A DNA stretch of 64,000 nt, from assembly GCF_046054165.1 (NCBI RefSeq), contig NZ_JBFNXK010000010.1, positions 62,001 to 126,000 of the forward strand. The letters are read 5' to 3'. Position numbers and translations under genes: made by a program. This DNA is from Celerinatantimonas sp046054165. GTDB taxonomy: Bacteria; Pseudomonadota; Gammaproteobacteria; Enterobacterales; Celerinatantimonadaceae. The notes below the pieces were generated by a model. It saw only the letters and a list, made by a program, of their open reading frames with translations, was not told the origin of the DNA and ran no database searches. This document shows, piece by piece, positions 37,359 to 44,982 of the stretch. The first letter of the stretch is position 1, and each line of letters starts with the position of its first letter.

Positions 37359-38915
37359 CTATTGTTTGGTAATGGAGGACAGATTAAAGACCTGTTCCAA
37401 CATCGGATTAAAAGCAAAACCTTTCACATTGCTGCGCATTGCAACCTGATAGTTTTTCTGGAACAGATAAGCATAGGCCGCATCATCGATGACGATTTTC
37501 TGGACTTGCTGATACAATTTAACCCGTTGCTGCTGATCACTATTTTGCGCCGCCTCTTTTAACAGCTGATCGACTTTCGGATCAGAGAAGAACGAACGGT
37601 TACCAGCCAGACCTTTATTCGCTGAATCAAACCAATAGTTCATAAACATGTACGGATCAGCAAAATCAGGACTCCAGTTACCGATAGAGATATCGAAATT
37701 ACCTTTGTCAATTCGAGCCCGCATCGTAGCGTTCGCTAACTTCTCTAAATGAACCTGGATCCCCAGCTGTTTTAGATTGGCCTGCACCGATAGTGCAACT
37801 GGTTCCCAGTTCGGATCTTTATCCGAATACAGGAAAGTCAATGCGCGTGGTTTGGTCGAAAGTTTGGCTAACTCTGCTTTGGCTTTATTCAGATCATAGT
37901 GATACTGCATCGCTTGATCATCATGCCCCCACAAACCTTGTGGAATAGGACCCTGCATCTGTTTACCAGCCCCATCTAGAGTTCCTTTGATGATCCCCTG
38001 ATAATCGACAGCGTAAGATATGGCTCGACGAAGCCCTACCTGATCCAAAGGAGCCAGCGCATTATTCAGATAGAGATATGTCACCCGTAGCGATGGATAT
38101 TCTTTGACGGAGATGTCCGGCTTATTCGCCAGAGCTTTCAGCTGATCGACTGGCAATGATTCCGCAATATCCAGATCACCTCGTTCTAATTGCAAACGAC
38201 GGGTCGAACTCTCCCCGATAATTTTCACGACCACCCGCTTAAACTGCGGTTTTTTACCGGCATAATACGGATTAGGCTGCATCACCAACTGCTGCCCTTT
38301 TTGCCAAGCCACTAACTGGTAAGGACCTGAACCAGCAGTATGGGTCGCGAGCCATGTTTTACCTTGATTTTCAGCATGCTGCTTTAACTCATCAGCATTT
38401 AAAATACTGGCTCCATCATTCGCCAATGTATTTAAAAATGGTGCAAACGGCCGTTTTAAACGAAATTCAACCTGATGTGCATTTAAGGCACTAACCTGCA
38501 TATCTTGAGGATAAGCTCCCGAAGGGCCCTGGCCAATTTTCATCAACCGCTGAAACGACCAAACAACATCCTGAGCCGATACGGTTGAACCATCACTGAA
38601 ATGCTGATCAGACTTGAGATCAAACGTCCACACCAATCCATCATCCGAATGACTCCAACTTTTAGCCAGATCGCCTTCGATCTCGGTGGAACCCTGACCA
38701 TTCACGGTTTTATAGCGGATCAGACGCTGATAAGCCGGATAGGTTACGGTCCAATCGTTATTATCGATAGTCACCGCCGGATCTAAGGTCTGAGGATCAG
38801 CAGCCTTTCCGATCACCAGTACATTTTTTGGAATCGCAGCCTGTGCCGCAGTCACCATACTGGATCCGATGACAATACAGGCCGCAACCATGTGTCCCAA
38901 TTTCGCTTTAGACAT
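37359..38915 (-). CDS. ddpA: D-Ala-D-Ala/dipeptide-binding periplasmic protein DdpA
   Basis: 518 residues. Signal peptide with cleavage after AQA (about residue 27), then a peptide/nickel-family (SBP_bac_5) binding protein: IGKAADPQTLDPAVT, LAKSWSHSDDGLVWTFDLK, GSGPYQL, RRAISYAVDY, WSPDFADPYMFMNYWF. AAGGAG ribosome site. Its place between ddpX and ddpB supports the D-Ala-D-Ala assignment. Confidence 0.92.
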   Translation of the reverse strand: MSKAKLGHMVAACIVIGSSMVTAAQAAIPKNVLVIGKAADPQTLDPAVTIDNNDWTVTYPAYQRLIRYKTVNGQGSTEIEGDLAKSWSHSDDGLVWTFDLKSDQHFSDGSTVSAQDVVWSFQRLMKIGQGPSGAYPQDMQVSALNAHQVEFRLKRPFAPFLNTLANDGASILNADELKQHAENQGKTWLATHTAGSGPYQLVAWQKGQQLVMQPNPYYAGKKPQFKRVVVKIIGESSTRRLQLERGDLDIAESLPVDQLKALANKPDISVKEYPSLRVTYLYLNNALAPLDQVGLRRAISYAVDYQGIIKGTLDGAGKQMQGPIPQGLWGHDDQAMQYHYDLNKAKAELAKLSTKPRALTFLYSDKDPNWEPVALSVQANLKQLGIQVHLEKLANATMRARIDKGNFDISIGNWSPDFADPYMFMNYWFDSANKGLAGNRSFFSDPKVDQLLKEAAQNSDQQQRVKLYQQVQKIVIDDAAYAYLFQKNYQVAMRSNVKGFAFNPMLEQVFNLSSITKQ

Positions 38916-38973
38916 AATAAGACTCCTTTTTATATGTTGTCTTGCCGATGAGTTATCTATGCGTTTAGTTCAT

Positions 38974-39525
38974 TCAATAACAGTCAAACTGATCCGGTAA
39001 CACCGGATAATCGAGTGCATTCGGTAATTCAAAATGCCACCATTCCGTCGCAAGCCCTTGGAATCCTCCGGCCAGCATAATGGCATTGAGCAGCAATCGG
39101 TTACGTTGAATGGCAACCGGATGAGAAGGTGCCAACGGATGTGAATGCTCACTCATATCATCAAAGCCCGTGCCCATATCCAATTCATGCCCCTCTTGAT
39201 CCACGAGGGTCAAATCGATGGCAATTCCACGAGAATGATTGGAACCTAAACTGATATCCGCCACATAACGCGGATCCGGTAGGGCTTCCCACAGACGCTG
39301 CTGAGCCATTGTCGGACGATAACCGTCAAAAATTTTCAGTTGGAATCCGGCTAGTTTTGCCACATGCAGCGAGATCGCCAGATGCTCAATCAACTGTGGG
39401 TGAACCCAACAATGGGGGGCTTTATAAATAGGTTGGCCGGTCAGGTTATCATCCGTTGCATATTTGATATCCAACAAGATTTCAGGAAAAACAAGACTTA
39501 CATCAGCCAATTTATCGGTGTGCAT
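38974..39525 (-). CDS. ddpX: D-alanyl-D-alanine dipeptidase (VanX family)
   Basis: 183 residues from the ATG at 39525, chosen for its GAGG ribosome site; ATGs at 39531 and 39537 lie upstream. Zinc ligands H97, D104 and H164, catalytic E161 (EWWHFEL) and substrate Arg R70 have the spacing known from VanX. It hydrolyses D-Ala-D-Ala, in this setting imported wall-derived dipeptide for use as carbon and nitrogen rather than vancomycin resistance. Confidence 0.95.
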   Translation of the reverse strand: MHTDKLADVSLVFPEILLDIKYATDDNLTGQPIYKAPHCWVHPQLIEHLAISLHVAKLAGFQLKIFDGYRPTMAQQRLWEALPDPRYVADISLGSNHSRGIAIDLTLVDQEGHELDMGTGFDDMSEHSHPLAPSHPVAIQRNRLLLNAIMLAGGFQGLATEWWHFELPNALDYPVLPDQFDCY

Positions 39526-39539
39526 GATCATCCTCATAA

Positions 39540-40421
39540 TTATGATTCGAACTGTCCCAGTTCTTTTTGCAACATTCGGTTTTCAGTTAAACGCTGCCCG
39601 ACGGTATCGTTGCGTTGCTCAACGACCGACGATAACAGCAAATTAAAAAGGTAAGTAAATGGCGCCAGAGAATCCCAGAATTGCCCGGTGGCCGTTTTCA
39701 CTTGTAACAGGTCAATGGCATAGTCCCGAGCCCAGCTACAATAAATATCGGTGATCAAGGCAACCGATAAGTTACGTTTTACCGCAGCCTGACAAAAGCG
39801 TTTGACGGTTTTGGAATAGGCTCGGGTATCGGTCACAATGATATAGGGATCTTTAAATTCCGAATTCAGAGACTCGACATAACTTCCCGACTGACCATCT
39901 GCGTAAAACACCCGCGGCCGCAAATATTCAAGATGACTGAAAAAAATCTGAGCAACCCCTCGGGTCGACTGGATCCCCAAAATAAAAATGGCTTCCGCAT
40001 TAGCCAGTCGTTCCGCAATTTTCTTAAACATGGGTTTCGTCGATAACTGATACACATATTCAATCGCATCCAGCTCCAACATCAGCGCCTGTCGAGAGAC
40101 CGTCTCTTGTTCTCGATATTTATCCAACCGATCCGTTACCACCCAGGCTTGATTAGCCAAAGGCGAAGATTGCCGCAGCTCCTGCTTTAAATGCTCAAGA
40201 TTTTTATAACCAATTCCCCGCAGATAACGCCCTACAGAAATGCCACTGGTCTGAGTACTTTTAGCAATGCTGTCGGCGGTTTCAAACGGTAACTGCTCCA
40301 GATTACCAAGCAGATAAGTCGCAATTTTTTTACCGGTCGGAGTTTGCCCGGAAAAAGAAGACTCTATCGTTTCCCGGACGGATAACTCAGAATTCGGTTC
40401 ATCTGGATAATTGTTTTTCAT
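39540..40421 (-). CDS. MurR/RpiR-family regulator of the ddp operon
   Basis: 293 residues. N-terminal RpiR helix-turn-helix (TADSIAKSTQTSGISVGRYLRGIGYKN) and C-terminal SIS domain (IFILGIQSTRGVAQ, IIVTDTRAYSKTVKRF). It is the first gene of the ddp operon, 14 bases ahead of ddpX, so it likely controls its own operon through a wall-derived ligand. In E. coli the ddp operon lacks such a regulator. A short inverted repeat TGTTA-N6-TAACA (40441-40456) lies just upstream and may be its operator. Confidence 0.85.
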   Translation of the reverse strand: MKNNYPDEPNSELSVRETIESSFSGQTPTGKKIATYLLGNLEQLPFETADSIAKSTQTSGISVGRYLRGIGYKNLEHLKQELRQSSPLANQAWVVTDRLDKYREQETVSRQALMLELDAIEYVYQLSTKPMFKKIAERLANAEAIFILGIQSTRGVAQIFFSHLEYLRPRVFYADGQSGSYVESLNSEFKDPYIIVTDTRAYSKTVKRFCQAAVKRNLSVALITDIYCSWARDYAIDLLQVKTATGQFWDSLAPFTYLFNLLLSSVVEQRNDTVGQRLTENRMLQKELGQFES

Positions 40422-40754
40422 CTGTCAAATAACCACGTTCTGTTATATTTCTAACATTTACAATAAAGCATATAACGGACCAATTATTATTTAGTACTTT
40501 AAAATCAATTAGTTAATTTCAAACACCCCTTATCAAATCAATAACAAGGCTTCAACAGATGACTCAACTCAGTGCAATAAACTGATGATCCATAGCCCAT
40601 TGCACCATAACGTGCAGCATCCCAACCTATTGTTCACCTTCAGAAACCATCACCAAAGGGAGCCATCGGCGCCATTTGAACTGAAATCCAAGTGCAGACT
40701 TGCTGTCTGTGGCCTGTTAAAATCGGTGATTATTTAAAAACAAAAGAGAATATT
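40422..40754. other. Divergent rpiR-type/mtnN control region
   Basis: AT-rich gap of 333 bases. Apart from the small inverted repeat near 40441-40456 there is no recognisable RNA element, gene or terminator; no cobalamin riboswitch is present although btuF lies downstream. Confidence 0.4.
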
Positions 40755-41450
40755 ATGACCGTAGCGATTATCGGTGCGATGGAACAGGAAGTAACGGCAC
40801 TACGTGATAAAATCGAAGGACTCGAAACCTATGCGTTTGCCGGATGTGAATTTTATAGTGGCCAACTCAATGGCCATAGCGTCGTTGTCACCCGTTCCGG
40901 GATTGGCAAAGTGGCTGCCGCCATTGCCACCACGGTCGTATTACAGCGCTATCAGCCGGTCGCTGTTATCAATACCGGTTCGGCCGGTGGATTTAATCCA
41001 GCGCTCAAAGTGGGTGATGTGGTAATTTCCAGTGAACTCGCCCATCATGATGTGGATGTCACCGCATTCGGTTATGAAATCGGCCAACTGCCCGCCAACC
41101 CAGCTCGCTTTAAAGCCGATGAAAAATTAATCGCAGCCGCAGAACGTGCCGCTCAAAAAGTCAGTGAGCATCAAGTGATCAAAGGGCTGATAACGAGTGG
41201 CGATATTTTCATGTGCCAACCCCAGCGGATCCAACAAGCGCGAGAACAATTCCCGGATATGGAAGCCGTTGAAATGGAAGGCGCAGCGATTGCTCAAGTC
41301 TGCCATCAGGCGCAGGTTCCTTTTGTTGTGATTCGAGCACTCTCTGATATCGCCGGCAAAGAATCTCCCCAATCGTTTGATGAATTTTTAGAAACTGCCG
41401 CTAAAAATTCTGGAGCCTTAGTTGAAGCACTGCTGGATGAATTAAATTAA
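40755..41450 (+). CDS. mtnN: 5'-methylthioadenosine/S-adenosylhomocysteine nucleosidase
   Basis: 231 residues (E. coli 232) from the ATG at 40755; the open frame begins at TTG 40692. It cleaves MTA, SAH and 5'-deoxyadenosine, recycling SAM by-products. IGAMEQEVTAL, SGIGKVAAAIAT, NTGSAGG, DVTAFGYEIGQ, MEGAAIAQVC and the C-terminal RALSDIA motif with catalytic Asp are present. It heads an operon with the CbiB-like gene and btuF. Confidence 0.96.
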   Translation: MTVAIIGAMEQEVTALRDKIEGLETYAFAGCEFYSGQLNGHSVVVTRSGIGKVAAAIATTVVLQRYQPVAVINTGSAGGFNPALKVGDVVISSELAHHDVDVTAFGYEIGQLPANPARFKADEKLIAAAERAAQKVSEHQVIKGLITSGDIFMCQPQRIQQAREQFPDMEAVEMEGAAIAQVCHQAQVPFVVIRALSDIAGKESPQSFDEFLETAAKNSGALVEALLDELN

Positions 41451-42407
41451 ATGAATGCTGAATGGCTGAGTGTCGCCCTGCTGATACTGCCCGTCTTCGT
41501 GGTGTTACTGGAATGGGGCATCGGCTTCACGGGCCATTTAAACCCGCTGTATTACTATCAGCACATCGCTATTTTTATAGCTAAGCGAGTTAACCGCCTT
41601 GAGAATGGCGTGTCCCAGCAGCAATTGGCCGGACTCTTGGCCATGTTGCTGTTGGTCGGAGTGCCTCTGGCAGCTTATTGGGGATTGAGTGTTCTGGCGG
41701 ATATTCCGCTGTTACTGGAAGCCACATTACTCTTTTTACTGCTGGGCTGGCGAACGATCATGCATGATATGAATTTAGTGATGAATGAGCTAACCAGTCG
41801 CCAGAGTACCAAAGCCCGGCTACGCCTATCACACTGGGTACTACGAGATACTCACCAACTGGAACAGCAACAGATGGTCAGTGCCGCCAGCGAATCGTTG
41901 GTGCTCAATCTGGCTCAGGGCTGGTTTGGGGTGCTGTTCTGGTACGCTTTACTGGGACCTTACGCGGCCCTGTGTTACCGGCTCATTGAACAGCTACACT
42001 GGAGCTGGAATCCCAAACTGGCCCGTTACCAAGCATTTGGATTGCGGGCTAGCCAGTGTCATCAGCTGTTGAGTTATCTTCCCAAACAGATCGTAGGTTT
42101 GTTAATGTGCCTGTTCGGCCGGGTCGGCCACAACTTTACACTACGCCGTCAGGGATTCCGCTGGCCGCAAACCAGCAGCGGGCAATTAATCGGGATAACT
42201 GCAAGTTGGCTGGCTTCGGAACTCGGTGGACAACGACATTACGAAGGATTACCGGCATCTTATCCGTTGTTTGGCCCTCGTCGTAAACCCCCTTTGGTTA
42301 GCGACTTTCGGGTCTTGCGGTTACGCTGCTATCTCACCGCCTGCAATTACCTCATTTTTATCATTTATCCGCTTTTAATCGTCCGTTACGTCATCAGTGG
42401 AATTTAA
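41451..42407 (+). CDS. CbiB/CobD-family membrane protein, probably not catalytic
   Basis: 318 residues with four or five hydrophobic segments. The CbiB core is recognisable (LRDTHQLEQQQMVSAASESLVLNLAQGW..LFWYAL), but residues conserved in true adenosylcobinamide-phosphate synthases are changed: ESVAENxxDGVVAP reads ESLVLNLAQGWFGV, and NTLDSMxGY reads EQLHWSWNP. It may be a diverged paralogue of the AmpE/CbiB superfamily. It starts immediately after the mtnN stop, so the two are tightly coupled. Confidence 0.75.
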   Translation: MNAEWLSVALLILPVFVVLLEWGIGFTGHLNPLYYYQHIAIFIAKRVNRLENGVSQQQLAGLLAMLLLVGVPLAAYWGLSVLADIPLLLEATLLFLLLGWRTIMHDMNLVMNELTSRQSTKARLRLSHWVLRDTHQLEQQQMVSAASESLVLNLAQGWFGVLFWYALLGPYAALCYRLIEQLHWSWNPKLARYQAFGLRASQCHQLLSYLPKQIVGLLMCLFGRVGHNFTLRRQGFRWPQTSSGQLIGITASWLASELGGQRHYEGLPASYPLFGPRRKPPLVSDFRVLRLRCYLTACNYLIFIIYPLLIVRYVISGI

Positions 42408-42409
42408 CC

Positions 42410-43234
42410 GTGTCTTTTTGTATTCGACTATGCCAACTAGGGCTGTGCCTGATTTTTTTTGTGTCCGTTGCACAAGCACAATCGCTACGCGTAATCACAC
42501 TCGCCCCCCATCTGACGGAGCTGGTGTATGCACTACATGCCGAAGATGAATTGGTCGGCGTCATCGATCATAGCGACTATCCGCCACAAGCCCGGCAACA
42601 CCCGATCGTCGGAACTTATCAGACCCTCAATCTGGAAAAAATACTCGCACTAAAACCCGATCTGGTTCTAAGTTGGTCACAAGGGAATCCGAATGCGCAA
42701 CTCGCCACACTCCGCCAATTTGGAATTAAAGTGGTCGATTCAGCCCCAACCCGACTCAATGAGCTGGCTCCATTTATCATCCAGTTGGGCCAGCAACTTC
42801 ACCGAGAACAACAAGCTAAACAGCTGGCCAAACAGTTACAAACGCAACTAGAGCAGCTGAAGCAGCATTATCACTCCCTCGCCCCGGTCCGGGTTTTCTA
42901 CCAAATCTGGCATCAGCCGCTGATGACTGTTGCTGCCCCAAGCTGGATCAATGATGCCATCCAGACTTGTGGGGGCATCAATGTTTTCCAGCACAGTGAT
43001 TCGACTTATCCGCAAATTAATATCGAACAGGTGATCAACCGTAAACCGCAAGCGATCATCATTGCAGATCACCAGCATCAGGGCGGTGATATCTGGAGTC
43101 ACTGGCCGCAGCTCACCGCTTCCCAGCACCTTATCTGGATCAATCCCGACCTGCTGAATCGTTTTACTCCCAGATTGCTTCAAGGCGTCACTCAGCTTTG
43201 CCAAGCGATCGATCAAAGACGAAATTCGAGATAA
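42410..43234 (+). CDS. btuF: Vitamin B12-binding periplasmic protein BtuF
   Basis: 274 residues, GTG start two bases after the upstream stop. Signal peptide (cut near AQA-QS), then the helical-backbone binding-protein fold: VITLAPHLTELVYAL, VGVIDHSDYPPQA, ALKPDLVLSW, CGGINVF. It delivers cobalamin to BtuCD, which is not encoded here. Similar mtnN - cbiB-like - btuF order occurs in vibrios. Confidence 0.88.
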   Translation: MSFCIRLCQLGLCLIFFVSVAQAQSLRVITLAPHLTELVYALHAEDELVGVIDHSDYPPQARQHPIVGTYQTLNLEKILALKPDLVLSWSQGNPNAQLATLRQFGIKVVDSAPTRLNELAPFIIQLGQQLHREQQAKQLAKQLQTQLEQLKQHYHSLAPVRVFYQIWHQPLMTVAAPSWINDAIQTCGGINVFQHSDSTYPQINIEQVINRKPQAIIIADHQHQGGDIWSHWPQLTASQHLIWINPDLLNRFTPRLLQGVTQLCQAIDQRRNSR

Positions 43235-43356
43235 AAAAAACCCCATTGAAGACAATGGGGTGAGAGCAAAAGGAGAAGCGAGAACACTTCTGTGGTAGAA
43301 CCATGTCATTTCCAAAGAACTCAACGAGGACCTTAGAAACAGTGGAGGATATCCAC
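43233..43356 (-). ncRNA. Candidate Hfq-type small RNA antisense to the btuF end region
   Basis: On the minus strand a -10 box TATAGT (43368-43363) precedes a predicted start at about 43356. The RNA would open with a GTGGA/TCCAC hairpin (43356-43342), carry a single-stranded CU-rich stretch with CUCCUUUU (43275-43268), a perfect anti-Shine-Dalgarno, and end in an intrinsic terminator (stem CCCCATTG/CAATGGGG at 43260-43241, then eight U). The -35 box is poor, though TGGCATG-N4-TTTCA upstream recalls a weak sigma-54 site. No known family recognised. Confidence 0.5.
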
Positions 43357-43787
43357 GTTCTTACTATATGAAAAACACATGCCAGAATTTTCATAAATTT
43401 TTAAAAAATTCGATAAATAGAATTTAAAACCAATAATATTTTAATATTTAGGATATAAATCTAAGTTTATATTTTATATTGATATTTTATGATATAAAGA
43501 TCGAGTGCGAATTTTCTCTGAAAGCATAGTTTGATATTACAACAATGAAATATAAATGAGCGCAACAGTAACTGATGATGCCCTTTTGCATCACATTCGC
43601 ACCAAAAAGAAACAAAAAGCGGCATTCGAAGAAAGCTCACGCCACCATCAATCTTCTTAGACCCATAAAGTGTTCGTTACACACCATCGTTTTAGACAGA
43701 CATAAAATTCCGAAGAACTTCAAATAAACCCAGAGAAGTGTTTAACACAGTGCTCGAAATGAAAGCGGAAGGGCATTCTATATATCA

Positions 43788-43823
43788 TCAAAGATCAACA
43801 CGTCAGAGGCTGTTGATCTTTGA
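43788..43823 (-). repeat. Perfect 13-base hairpin just after erpA
   Basis: Arms 43788-43800 and 43811-43823 are exact complements with a 10-base loop, 18 bases past the erpA stop. No U-run follows on the minus strand, so it may stabilise the 3' end rather than terminate. Between here and 43356 the sequence is AT-rich, with only a doubtful 34-codon frame at 43556-43660. Confidence 0.55.
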
Positions 43824-43841
43824 TCATTGAATCATGTTCAA

Positions 43842-44186
43842 TCAAACGGAGAAAGAAGAACCACAACCACAGGTGGTTTTAGCATTAGGGTTATTAACGA
43901 GAAAACGCGATCCCTGTAATCCTTCGGTATAATCAACGGTTCCGCCGACTAAAAACTGCAAGCTCATCGAATCCACAACCATCGAAACACCATCACGCTC
44001 AACCTCTGTATCACCTTCGTTTACTTTTTCATCGAAAGTGAATCCATATGAAAAGCCTGAGCAGCCACCACCAGTGACATAAACACGTAATTTAAGAGCT
44101 GGATTTTCTTCTTCAGTGATCAACGTTTTAACACGTGCAGCTGCTGCCTCAGAAAACTGAATCGGAACAGCCAGAGAATCAGACAT
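43842..44186 (-). CDS. erpA: Iron-sulfur insertion protein ErpA
   Basis: 114 residues, exactly the E. coli length. A-type Fe-S carrier with the three cluster cysteines (GGGCSGFSYGF and TCGCGSSFSV). It hands 4Fe-4S clusters to apo-enzymes such as IspG. Start at the ATG at 44186. Confidence 0.97.
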   Translation of the reverse strand: MSDSLAVPIQFSEAAAARVKTLITEEENPALKLRVYVTGGGCSGFSYGFTFDEKVNEGDTEVERDGVSMVVDSMSLQFLVGGTVDYTEGLQGSRFLVNNPNAKTTCGCGSSFSV

Positions 44187-44249
44187 GATATTTACCTCAC
44201 GAATATTAATGCTTATGATTATCTAATACCTGAGTAATTAGTTCAAGTA

Positions 44250-44927
44250 TTAACCGGGTTCAACCGTATGTCTATCAGGCCAATCCATTTGCTGCTGAAG
44301 ATGGATCGGTTTTAAATAACGACTCCCGGGGAAAATCACGGTTAACTGCAGAAATTCCGGCTGAAAATCATCCGGTAATTTAAGTGAAATCCATGTCTCT
44401 GCAAAAAATCGCAACTTGAGTGGAAGCTGAGGCTGATCACTCAACTCAGCAAGTGAATATTGCACCGTCTGACCTTGCCGGTTTCCACTGACCATCAGTT
44501 GTGCTTCACCCCGTCGCTCTTGCCGATTTTTTTCACCCGCCTGGATCACTACGAAATGAACCCTATAATGCTGCGCATCCGCCAAAGGATCAATTTGAAT
44601 CGAATCGATCAAGACCCCAGTTTTAGCTTGCTCTGGAGCCATGATTTTCCGATAAAAATCAACCTGACGTTGCAAAGTGACCAGCTTTTGCTGCTGGTCA
44701 CTTTGCATATGCCGTAGCATGACAATCTGCGCCTGACGCTGCCGAGCTTGTTGCTGTGCCAACAACAATTGCTCCTGATTAGTCACTTCCCGACTCTGAT
44801 ATTGCTGGATCACCTGCTGCATGGTCACTAATTCCTGCTGGCGCAAATTCGACATCCACCCCAGAACCGAAAAACCAGCCACCAGAATCACTAAATTGAC
44901 TAACCCAACCCATCGCCACCGAATCAA
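44250..44927 (-). CDS. DUF6776-type membrane-anchored protein
   Basis: 225 residues. N-terminal membrane segment (about 5-24), a glutamine-rich coiled coil (25-95) and a C-terminal beta-rich periplasmic domain (LIDSIQIDP, YRVHFVVIQAGEKN, LQLTVIFPGSRYLKPI). TTG start supported by AAGGG about eight bases upstream. Proteins of this kind occur near erpA and hemL in related genera; function unknown. Confidence 0.65.
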   Translation of the reverse strand: MIRWRWVGLVNLVILVAGFSVLGWMSNLRQQELVTMQQVIQQYQSREVTNQEQLLLAQQQARQRQAQIVMLRHMQSDQQQKLVTLQRQVDFYRKIMAPEQAKTGVLIDSIQIDPLADAQHYRVHFVVIQAGEKNRQERRGEAQLMVSGNRQGQTVQYSLAELSDQPQLPLKLRFFAETWISLKLPDDFQPEFLQLTVIFPGSRYLKPIHLQQQMDWPDRHTVEPG

Positions 44928-44982
44928 TGCTTTATCCCTTTGCCTATGTTGCGCAAATTATACATGAGCTAAACGATTCAAA

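Noticed and set aside
38974..39525. VanX-type vancomycin resistance gene
   Set aside because: No vanH, vanA or vanRS partners; it heads a D-Ala-D-Ala import operon in the E. coli ddp order, which indicates nutrient use.
40600..40754. Cobalamin riboswitch ahead of mtnN - cbiB-like - btuF
   Set aside because: No B12-box sequence or long multi-stem leader is present in the gap.
43302..43370. 22-codon plus-strand frame MSFPKNSTRTLETVEDIHVLTI
   Set aside because: The AAGGAG upstream is about 25 bases away, and the same stretch is better explained as a minus-strand small RNA.
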